Source: Pleurotus ostreatus/Saccharomyces cerevisiae fusant (Eukaryota; Opisthokonta). From it: a stretch of 10,761 bases of DNA. The notes below the pieces were generated by a model, which made no database searches, was not told the origin of the DNA, and saw only the letters and a list, made by a program, of their open reading frames with translations. The position numbers and the translations under genes were made by a program. Each line of letters starts with the position of its first letter. The first letter of the stretch is position 1. Below are positions 1-8,468 of the stretch, one piece after another. The stretch lies in assembly GCA_024196135.1 (NCBI GenBank), contig JAMQCK010001205.1, positions 1 through 10,761 on the forward strand. Direction: 5' to 3'.

Positions 1-305
1 TCCCCTCCCCCTCGAGTCCTCGCCCCGCGATCATGATCCCAGTCGTCAACCCCGCCGCCACAACATCCGCATCCTCGACGTTCCGCGTATGCGCATCCTC
101 CGACTTCGCATTCTCCTCCGCATCATCCGCTACGTGCACTTATCATCGTTCGCGTCCGCTGACATCGGCTTAGGCACTCACTGCATCCTTTCGATGCGGC
201 GCAGCCCAGCCCCTCACCGGCGGGGGCGCCCCTGCCCCGTCGTCCCGCCCGCTGAGGCCACTTCACCTTTTCCGACCTTGTACTTCGCCTCCGCTTTCAT
301 ATCTG
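1..305 (+). repeat. Left arm of about 295-bp inverted repeat
   Basis: Positions 10-305 match the reverse complement of 10435-10730 without gaps, with left position i pairing to 10740 minus i. I count about 12 mismatches, most of them in the inner 70 bases. A stretch of about 90 bases around 101-187 is identical in both copies. Positions 1-10 are a C-rich tract that continues the simple repeat of the right end. Reading inward, the arm holds an ATG at 194 opening a 45-codon frame that begins MRRSPAPHRRGRP; the right arm has the same start. In this arm the frame stops at 326-328, shortly after the homology ends. It may be a transposon terminal repeat or a duplicated promoter plus first exon. Confidence 0.9.
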
Positions 306-495
306 CGGGTAGCGTTGATCTTGAATGACACTCATGCCTCCCCTGAGAAATCATCTACCCGACCTACCCACTATCTCTCCGTCCATCTCCTACAATATTT
401 TCTACGTGCAACTCCATACCATCATGTATTGCGACAGATATCAACATCGTAGTACGCCGGCGTACAAACATCAGTGTGCTAGTCAGACTCTCCAT
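306..495. other. Short non-coding gap, 3' side of gene 1
   Basis: This gap lies between the inner edge of the left inverted-repeat arm and the stop codon of gene 1. It is more AT-rich than its surroundings. No conserved frame or recognisable signal was seen. It should contain the 3' untranslated region of gene 1, and any transcript entering from the left arm would converge on it. Confidence 0.5.
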
Positions 496-2630
496 TCATG
501 CGCCCCTTCGGCCGCCACGACGTGAAGCTGCCCTTCGAGCAGGAGCCGGACGCGTGGGTGGCCGTATCCTGTTCGGCCCAAGTTGACTGAACAATACAGA
601 GTCGGCAATGGAAGGATCATCCTCGCTCAATGGCAATGTTCCCCTAGCGACGACGTGTTCATAACGAGCGGCTTGGCTGTATGTTGCAATGAGTGATTCG
701 TCGGAGATGCTTACATGCAAAGACGCACCGTATCACCTCCTCGGGGAGCGTGATATCGAACTCAGGAAGAACCTCGTACTCCTTGCGGCGCTCCTCTGTT
801 AGCCACGCAGGACTGTAGAAATTGGCAGGAAGGCGCTTGGGTGGGTCGATGTCGCGGTCATCTACTTCATCGTAGTTTCGAACGCGCTTGGCAGGAAGGT
901 TGCCTCTCGTGAACTTGCCGTTCTTGTAATGTTTGGCGATCTGCAAATATGATGCTACGCGGAACCATGGCCCTACAGCGGGATTGCGCCACCATGGCGC
1001 ACGAACAATGAACACATTGTCGGGCGACTCCTTATAGGGCTGTCCTGCACTGGGTGGAAATTCGGGACGGTCCGGGCTGACCGCAAGAATCGGCGTATCC
1101 TTCCATCGTTGATGATGCCGCTGCACGCCCTCGATATGCAGGTGAAGTTGCCAACCTTCGGCTCGCCGCTTGTGTATCTGGTGAGGCCGGCTTCAGTACA
1201 GCGCGAAATGACGTAGATGAACCGTACTTTGCGCATCCGAAGTAAGGTATTGGATTCCTCTCGGTCCGGTCCTGTGCCGTTTTGGTTGCGGCGATACTTC
1301 GAGCGCAGTGTTCTCAGATAAACCTTAAATGCTTCCTCCACATCTGACCAGGGCGGCATCGACGACCAGCCCAATTGCTTCATCTCGTCGTAGACGATTC
1401 CAACACATGCGGCATTCCAGGGACCCGCCGGGCCACCTCGCGCGATATCAACGAGCAGCTTAGGATAGCCCCGAGGACCGTCCCGCGGATTCTTGGTGCG
1501 CGCGAAGGTACTGACGGCCTCGTCTGAAGGACAATTGTCCCGCGTAGGGTAATCGTCTTCAGATATCCCCATCAGGTTGCAAACAAGACCGCGTAGGGTG
1601 GACTGTCAGACGAAGGGGTTAATTTTCAGACGTCATGCTTAGCCTAGAAGCGCGCGAAGATAGTCTCACCCTGAAGTGATTTTCCGCCTTGCTCTTCTGC
1701 TTCGTGGGGATGCCGCCTGACGCGATTGTGTAGTTGGTCTTCAGTACCGAAGGCCCAACAGGCTGAAAGTCGATCAGATCGCTGTGGAAGACCCGGCATC
1801 CTTGCGTACCGGTACGTCGTCCTCATCATCGCTGACATCCAGGTACTTCGGAGGCTCGGCCACCGACTCCTCCTCCTGGTCGATCTGGTTGAAGGCGCTC
1901 TCGAAGTCTTCAATCTCTGCCGACAATGTCTCAGTCGTCTTCAGTGGAGAGCCGTCTGGCGCAGCTTACCGCTCCGCAAGGGGCCGTCATGCTTTTCTTC
2001 GATCACGACCGAGCCTTCTGTGCTCTTGCAAAAAAGGCGGCGTCGGCGTACACTGACGGCCCTTGTAAGCATGTGCTCTTCGTCCGTATTGTCGTCCGGA
2101 ACGTTGATCGCGAGGGCAGACGAGGTGAGAGGGTTGCCCAAGCTATTCAACCCGACATCCTCAGTCCCTTCGCGAGCTTCTCGTACATTTGACAGAGCCG
2201 GACCAGCCGTCGAATCATGACTGGTTTCGACGTGATCATCGACTCGCAAGCGCGGTACGTGGTGACGGCTTAGGATGCGAGGATCCAATCTCGGTCCATA
2301 GTGATACAGCGCTCGACGCTGCGCCACTTGCAATGCGGTGGGGGGTGGAAGCGACTTGATCGGTCGGTCGTAAGAAGCAGTGGGTGGCAACATGTCCAGG
2401 TCGCGATTGTGCTGGCGGTGGGCATGCGGCGTCTTGTGATGTAGCTGCGCGGTCAAGTCAGGTACAACACCCTCGTCAACAAGGTCAGTTGGTGCGCGGC
2501 GATGCGTTGGCGGGTGAAAAGCAGCACGCCCGAAGGTAACAAGAGACCTGATGGTCAGTCGGCCTCTGTGGCCTCCTCCAGCGTAATCGGTTTTCAGCCG
2601 TTTGGCAGGGTGATGTCCGTTGACGTCCAT
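496..2630 (-). CDS. Gene 1: uncharacterised six-exon protein, about 621 aa
   Basis: Function unknown. My model has exons 2630-1970, 1916-1810, 1762-1670, 1602-1228, 1177-729 and 676-496. The introns are 53, 47, 67, 50 and 52 nt, all GT..AG, and all phases agree, so one frame stays open to a TGA at 496. The start ATG at 2630 is in a strong context (gccATGG). An acidic block (SDDEDD) ends exon 2. Around residues 299-305 is GISEDDY, at 472-478 APWWRNP, at 528-538 LPANFYSPAWL, and the C-terminus is Arg/Pro-rich. This motif order reminds me, from memory only, of a large family of uncharacterised agaricomycete proteins found in repeat-rich regions. Exon 2 could end 6 nt earlier (GTACCG donor). The first exon is the least certain. 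Unlike its neighbours, the model needs no frame correction. An LTR lies just upstream. Confidence 0.72.
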
Positions 2631-2749
2631 GGCTAACCAGGGAGAGGAAGAGAGACACGGATATTGGCCTTAAATGCCACTTTCCAGGGCTCCTTTTCAG
2701 CAAGGCCATGGCGATGCTCTTTCTAAGATCAACGTCCTTTGAGAGTCGA

Positions 2750-3172
2750 TGTCACAATTACCGGCGATCAGCCGCTGAACACCGGTGTTTGCAGCGAACT
2801 TCCCGATCCAGCAAAGGAGGCACATGACGCGGTGCGTATTCTCCTCTCCTTGAGGTACGCGTGTTTACGGCGAGTAGTCTTCCTTAAATTGATCCTGAGG
2901 TAAGAATAAACGCCAACGCGTTGACTGTCCGTGCTGTGGATTCCCTGGGGAACACAATCCTGTAAGCTCGCTGCGGGCTTTGGGCGGCCTGCGATGACCC
3001 TCGGGCTCTCAGATGGGTGCCGAAAGCCAACCTGTATATCGGATAATAATATCGCGTGTAGGTAGAGACATGACTGTAGGAGATAAGACAAGGGCTGCTT
3101 AATTGGGCGTGAATACGTGCTAAAACGGCCGTGAATACGAGATCCAAGATCAGCCGGAGGCGAGGCCCTACA
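2750..3172 (-). mobile_element. LTR of Ty3/gypsy-type retroelement (423 bp)
   Basis: On the minus strand the block starts TGTAGGGCCTCG directly after a purine tract and ends GTAATTGTGACA. It therefore has the TG..CA ends and short TGT/ACA inverted repeat of an LTR. Its position just past the integrase end identifies it as the 3' LTR. The length is usual for fungal gypsy elements. The five bases beyond it (2745-2749, gtcga on the plus strand) would be the target duplication, but no second LTR was found in the window, so this cannot be confirmed. The downstream end (2750) is less certain than the start at 3172. Confidence 0.6.
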
Positions 3173-3188
3173 TCCGCTCCCCACTTCT
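3173..3188 (-). other. Polypurine tract of the retroelement
   Basis: On the minus strand this reads agaagtggggagcgga, purine but for two bases, immediately before the LTR TGT. That is the place and composition of the plus-strand primer site of LTR retroelements. Its position between the integrase end (3263) and the LTR start (3172) supports both boundary calls. Confidence 0.6.
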
Positions 3189-3262
3189 AAAAGGGCACCC
3201 GCCGCGGTGCAACTGCACAACACCCGAACAACAAACTGAACCACATTCAAAAAATTGCCCAT

Positions 3263-4640
3263 TCACTCGTCCTCCTTGTCCACAAACTCACCTGCAACTT
3301 CGTCTGCGACCGCGCATAGTATGGGATAAGGCGAAATGCGGCATATCTGAAGCGCGAGACTGCTCCGTCGACTTCGGCAAGTCTATATGCCCCTCCTCGC
3401 GTGCGCCTGACAACGACCATGGGACCTACGTAGCGCGGCATCCACTTTGGACTGTCGTGCTTCCCGAGCCGCTTGTTCTTGACGAGAACGAGCTGACCCG
3501 TCTGAATTCGTAATTGTGAATACCCTTCTCACTTCGGCGCTGGAACTCTTGGATGGATTTGTAGCGGGTGGCGACTACACGGTCGTAGATCTCGGCCAGG
3601 TCCTCCTCGCGCTTCTCGAGCTGGCGGGCACAGTAGGCGATGAGCTCGGCACGCGACATCCTCTCCGTGAAGAGGAACATCATCCACGTCGCCTCGGTGA
3701 TGTCGAAGGGAAAGAGCGGCTCCGTTCCGTGAGCCATTTGGTGAGGCGATAGACCGGTCGAGCGCTTGATGGTCGTGCGCTCGGCCCAAAAGACGTATGG
3801 TGCGTGATGCTGAATTTTCGCCAGGTTCCCTTCGCATACGCGGATGAGCGCTTCGCGGACTTCGCGGTGCGGTCTCTCGTTGACGCCGTTCGCCTGCGAG
3901 TTGTAGGCCGAGATACGAATGTGATGGATCTTGTACTTCTCGGCGAGCCACTCGATGGCGGCGATCATGGTCGGTCCGTTGTCGCTGACGATCTCCACCG
4001 CTCCCCATCTGCACAACACTCCTTCGAAGAGCCACTTCCCTACCGTCCTCCCCGTCCCACTCGTCAATCCCCTCCACTCCGGCCATCCGGTCAGGCCGCA
4101 CTTCCCGTGCACAATATGGCGCCAGCCTCCGCCCGATTTCTTCGGCAAGAAGAAGGTGTCGATATGGATCTTGCGTAGAGGCCGCCCGGCATAGCGACGA
4201 CTGGCGGGATGACGACCTTCGCGAGCTGGCGTGTCTGGCAGGTATGACAGGTGTCGACATATCACTTGACGTCGGCCTCGAGACTTGGCCACCAGAAGCG
4301 GTCGCCGATACGGCGGCGCGTCTGCCAGTACAGCATGTGGTCGAGGTCGTTGTGTGCTTGGCGGATGATGCGAGGGCGGTCCGCGTAGTCGACAACGAGC
4401 TGATGCCGGCCTTGTGGCTCGCGTCGGAAGAGACGGCCTCCACGGACGAAGACTCGCGACGCGCACTTGACGAAGCGCTCCCTCTCCTTCCCCTCCAATT
4501 TCCCCAGGAACTCCAGCATCTTCAAAAACCCTCACCTTCTTCAGCTCCTCGTCCCTCGCCTCGCCATCCTCCATTCTTGGTAGGCCCGAGCAGTCGCTGC
4601 ACAGCCGAGTTAGACGACCGTAGGGCCAGGCGAGCACGAG
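3263..4640 (-). pseudogene. Ty3/gypsy integrase relic (3' end of pol), 5'-truncated
   Basis: The relic matches the C-terminal third of a gypsy-type polyprotein. In order it shows a zinc-binding region with H/H (about 4330) and C/C (about 4230, CHTC), and a core with the first catalytic Asp in KIHIDTFF (about 4160). The second Asp is in VSDNG (about 3990) and the Glu in NGVNERPH (about 3890), spaced as in D,D35E integrases. A GPY/F-like module (YVGPMVVV to LIPYYAR, 3320-3430) and a short acidic tail ending at 3263 follow. No chromodomain was seen. The frame is broken near 4525, 4175, 3505 and 3318, and by TGA at 4262-4264 (aagTGAtat, readily derived from CGA). Reverse transcriptase, RNase H, protease, gag and the 5' LTR are absent. 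The element therefore cannot move by itself. The 5' breakpoint lies at about 4640-4694. Confidence 0.9.
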
Positions 4641-4694
4641 CAAGGTGTCGAGAGGCTTGTCGTATCATGACTGTGGCGCGAGCGGCGGCGACAG

Positions 4695-6269
4695 TCAGTG
4701 ACGTGGTGGCGGCGAAGCCTGCAAGGGGTGTGCAATGTCTGCCGGAGACATCCCAGCATCGCCGCTGGCGTCAGCCTCCGCCTCGTCCAAATACGCCCCT
4801 GCGCGCCCGAGCCACTGAGACGCACGCATCAGATGCAGGCGTTGGATGTCCAGCGCACGCGTCCGTTGGGCTATCGCGCTCCTCGCCTGCTCTTGGTGCA
4901 CCTGCTTACGCGCCTCCCGCTCCTCTGCCTGCTTCAACTTCAGCAGGTCCTTCTTCCGCTGCTTCTGCTGCCGCAAGCGCCTCCTCTCCAGCTTCTCCTC
5001 GCGCCGCCTCTTCCTCTCGTTCCGCCTCTCCTCCTTCTCGCGTTCCTGCTGCTCCCGCCGAGCCCTATACTCCGCGAGGACCCTCGCCCATGCCGCCAAT
5101 CTCCCCGCCCGAGTGCGCGTAACCCCTTCTCGACCTTCTGAACCGGCTCCCTGCGTCTGCGCCTTCTGCCCGTTGGCAGCGGCACCATCATTCGACAGCA
5201 CCGAGGATGCCCGGCCATGCTCCAGCGCCTTCTCCGAGGTCGCAATTTCTCGTAACGTCGCTGCCCGAGTCTTCCTCCTCAGCCTGGCTACTGCGCCGCG
5301 CGCACGCCGGCGCCCCACCAGCGAGACGGCCGTCAAGCCAAGACCGAGAGGGTCCACGCGAGTCAAGGGGAGGTGACCATGACCAGCCCTATTCGTCGCG
5401 CGCTGCGTGTGAAGGGCTGGACCACGAGGGAAGACCTGCGGACAACTGAGGAAGTCCACATCCGTCTCGACCGGCTCCTGAACGTTGTGAACGAGGCCGC
5501 TCTTGGGGTCAACCCAGTCAGCGATGCGGTGAGCGAGGAGAGGGGTGGTTTCGTAAGACGTCTGCGTAGATTAAACACAATTAAGTACAGGAAAGGAGCT
5601 GAGGAGTGACCTCACCTTTGCAGCATGCGACTCATTGTCAGGTCCTCCTTGAAACCACGTAGTCAAATCGGCCTGTGTCTTCGTCAATGCAAGCGCCCTC
5701 AGAGCAGCCCTCTGGGTTCAAGATCGCCACGTCCAGCGGTGCGCAGACCCCACGCCGCGTTATAGGCGGGAACTTGCTGTTGAGCTCCTCGGCGGTGAGT
5801 TTATCCTTGCGCGCTGGTACTGGAGGTCGTCACTTAGATCGTCCCCAAGATTTCAATCGTTCTACTCACCCACGTCTTCCACGTCCCTCTCGGGCGCCCT
5901 GGCTGCCGCTTCGTCTTTTTTGTCGCGAGTCCCTGCGCAAAATACGCTGATCTCGCGCACTCGAAGATGGCGTTCACGTGTACGGTGCGCGGCATGTTAA
6001 GAGATGTCGCTTCCGGGATTGGGCCGTCAAGGGGAACACGCCAGATGATTTGACCTTCAAGACGCGTGGAATCCGAGGCTGTTGGTTCCCAGACACCAGG
6101 GACTACTACTGGCTCGATCTCGCGCAGAACACGGAGGGCGAGCACCACAGGTCGGGACGGTCCTGGGGAGCGATTAAATTCGACTGAAAGTAGGAGATGC
6201 AGAAACGATACATACCTCCGTCTGCGGATCGACCGTCGTCCGCGATTTCGAACTTAACGAGGGCCTTAC
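4695..6269 (-). pseudogene. Gene 3: multi-exon protein with basic/acidic coiled coil, one frame break
   Basis: Not recognised. Exons are read at 6269-6216, 6162-5870, 5805-5616 and 5561-4695. Introns are 53 nt (GTATGT..CAG), 64 nt (GTGAGT..AAG; a 50-nt alternative ends at 5820 but gives the wrong phase) and 54 nt (GTGAGG..CAG, CTTAAT branch). The second exon has an AT-hook-like KRQPGRPRG (about 5890-5915). The last exon starts with a probable globular part (HRIADWVDPKSGLVHN, about 5486-5533). It ends with a long Arg/Glu/Lys/Gln coiled coil (about 4860-5095) before the TGA at 4695. One frame correction is needed in exon 3, at a GGG run near 5708-5710. The exon at 6216-6269 has a good acceptor but no start codon. 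This piece may be the 3' half of gene 2, separated from it by a 58-nt intron (6270-6327). Confidence 0.55.
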
Positions 6270-6327
6270 CTGGAGAGCAAATCAGCATGCCGGAGGAGAA
6301 TGGCAACAGTGCGCCGAGTGCACTTAC

Positions 6328-8367
6328 CAGTACTCCAACGCTACATCGTCCTCCTCCGTAGCTGCATCTTCCCCGTCGCCATCTCCATCGACCACCTTCT
6401 CTACCCCGTCCTTGCGCTGCGCGCTAGCGCCCGCAGAGTCCGGCGGCGGCGATGGCTCGCCCAGCGTTCTCGACGCATCGCCCGCTACAGATGAGGCAGC
6501 TACAGACGAGGTAGCATCACCCGCAGAGGGCATCGCATCCTGGAACCTCCCGGCTCTCGTCGCCGGCCTTACCGACAGAACAAACGGCTCGTCGAGGTGT
6601 CTGACAAGCCCCGCGGGGCGGTCGATCTGATACTTGGGCGTCGGCCGGCGCAGTGCGTGCTTGAGTGCAGGGAGGAGGGGGGGCAGGCGATGGAGGAGGG
6701 CGAGAATGCGAAGGCGGTGTAGACGTCGCAGAGGTCGTACCAGAGGCCGTGGTCGAGGAGTCCGAGAGGGAAGCAAGCGGGGGTATAGCCGAGTCTGCAA
6801 GCTCGTTGAGATCGCTCGCCGTATCCTCCGCCTTCCAACAGAGATGTCCATCCGCGACGAGCTGACCCCACGGGCCCGGAGAACTGGCCGCATGAGCGAG
6901 AGTGAGCTCCCAAGGGACGAGTGGGGTGTGCCCCTCCGCTGACTGTTGCGTCCGCGCGATCTTTCCCTCTTCGCCGAAAGCGTCCCCTTCTCCGACAGCG
7001 TCCCCTCCGCCAACTGCGTCCCCATCACCGACACTGCTCTCTCCGCCGACCGCGCCACTCTCGCCAAGACCCATCGCAGAGTCCGAATCCCACCCCTCCT
7101 CCCACTTCTTCCCGTCCGGCACGACGCGAAAGCGGATGCCAGAGGCTGAGACGGGCGCCTCTGGGTGCGCGTGGTAGTAGAGGTGGCCAACGGTGCCGGC
7201 GGGGAAGGGCATGCGGAAAGGAACGGCAGATGGAGGGCTGTCGGATGTCGAGGAGGGGTCCGGGCTGCCGGACGTAGGGGAGGGGTTTGCGTCTGCTGAG
7301 CTTGGGGTTTGGGAGGTAGAAGCTGACATGTCGTTCTGCATTGCGCACGCGTCGAGCCTCCCCCGACGACCGTACAGCAGTCGAATGGCGTTGTGATGTC
7401 GTTCGTGCTGGGGCATTTGCAAGAAAGCGGGGGACAATCCAGAGATGTCGAGTTGGGTCGCCGGCGTTGGAAGGAAGGAGGTGGATTGAGTCGAGGAAGT
7501 ACTAGGGGAGTGGGTGGTAGATGTCGCGTCTGGGGCGTCCTGGGTATGTGGCTGCATTTCCTCTTCCCTCGCGAATCGTGGATCCTGTGTTATTCCCGGT
7601 AACTTTGCTACCACCCCTTGCTGCAGAGTTCGATGCAGCCGTAGAACCCAGCGCTCGCCATCCGGTCCCCGCAGGTCCGCCCCTTCCTCAAACGCAGCGT
7701 GCTCCCCCGTCTTCGTCAGACGGAAGCGTACCGTCGCGTCCGGCGCATCCTTGTCGAGGTAGAAGACACCAGTCGCGTCCGTGGGCCAGAGTGACCTTGC
7801 TGTCCGCATCTCTCCCGTACTCCACCCGCACCGTGCTCATCGTCAGCTTCTTCCCTGCCCTCGCCACCGTGTACGAGATCCACACCTCCCCCAGCCCTCC
7901 GAGCCCGAGCCAGTTCCTCCTATTCGGCGGCCTGCTCCTCGGCTCGAGGGAGTCCAGGGCAGCGTGTCTCCCGGGCACATCGGGCGCGCCGGGGATGCGC
8001 ACACCGAGCATGCCGTTAATGGGTCTCCAGGGGGGGTCTCCTTGGGCGGGTACGACGCCTTCGGCTCGAGGTTGATGACGGGGGGATGTGTACATGGCCA
8101 GAAGTAGCGTCGCGGATGGCGGCGACGGCATTGGCAGCTTGCTTGGGAGTGAGATTGGGGATGGAGGTGCTGCTGGAGCGGAAAATTTGAATGGGACCTC
8201 TGTCGCGTCGTCTAACATGGGGTGGTGAGGCGGAGGGTAGGACGCTTCGTGCCGTGGTAGCTCGTGGACGCGTCCGTGACAGGGCTCAGAGTTAGAAGAG
8301 AGCACGAATGGTAAGCGCAGTCACGCACGTAGGCTACGAGTGTCCTCGGGCGCAGCAGCAGATTCAT
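6328..8367 (-). pseudogene. Gene 2: large uncharacterised protein, several homopolymer frame breaks
   Basis: Function unknown. The ATG at 8367 opens a 51-codon frame that stops at 8212. Coherent coding then continues in other frames down to a GTAAGT donor at 6327. The largest open piece runs from about 7800 to 6780. Changes of frame fall at or beside runs of one base: G4 8219-8222, G6 8080-8085, G7 8030-8036, G5 6779-6783 and G7 6677-6683. One more, near 7797, is not at a run. Two stretches share a motif: GVFYLD followed by TVRFRL (7719-7771), and GHLYYH followed by GIRFRV (7123-7187). The N-terminus (MNLLLRPRTLVAYVR) is basic and hydrophobic and could be a targeting peptide. The C-terminal part includes LLDHGLWYDLCDVYTAF (about 6712-6765). 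It is either a real gene with sequence errors or a young pseudogene. The joining phase to gene 3 is off by one. Confidence 0.6.
6974..7063 (-). repeat. Imperfect 18-bp minisatellite inside gene 2 (5 units)
   Basis: Five 18-base units begin at 6974, 6992, 7010, 7028 and 7046, each starting cc(g/a)a and usually containing gcgtcccc. In the gene 2 frame they encode a Gly/Asp/Ala/Val-rich run of six-residue repeats (such as GDAVGG, GDAVGE, GDAFGE). The period is a multiple of three, so unit gain or loss keeps the frame. The region is low-complexity and probably disordered. Confidence 0.7.
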
Positions 8368-8375
8368 CCGTCCAT
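8364..8375 (-). promoter_or_regulatory. Four-codon upstream ORF overlapping the gene 2 start
   Basis: An ATG at 8375 gives ATG GAC GGA TGA. Its stop codon overlaps the putative gene 2 ATG at 8367 as ATGA. If both lie on the transcript, translation of gene 2 would depend on leaky scanning or termination-reinitiation. The layout is seen directly. Whether the first ATG is transcribed is unknown. Confidence 0.35.
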
Positions 8376-8468
8376 TAGTGGCAAAGTGTGAGCTCGTCGC
8401 GGTCGACGACGAGGGCGATTTTCAAAGGACAGCGGCGGCCCGGTCGCACGTGGCGCCGTTCAAAGACG

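Noticed and set aside
89..525. Plus-strand frames at the left end
   Set aside because: Only the MRRSP start shared with the right arm is supported; the rest lacks coding features or runs opposite to gene 1.
2485..2709. Alternative start of gene 1 at the ATG at 2709
   Set aside because: Its frame differs from exon 1, ends at 2485, and no intron with matching phase was found to join it.
2768..3262. 164-codon minus-strand frame after the integrase
   Set aside because: It runs through the polypurine tract and LTR, which explain the sequence better than a gene.
3516..5449. Long plus-strand frames opposite the integrase relic and gene 3
   Set aside because: They mirror the GC-biased codons of minus-strand coding. 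The integrase residues and coiled coil fix the minus strand as the real one.
6324..7190. 288-codon minus-strand frame taken as a gene of its own
   Set aside because: Over most of its length it is an Arg/Pro-rich shadow of the gene 2 frame. Only its last part (below about 6680) looks like real coding, after a homopolymer slip.
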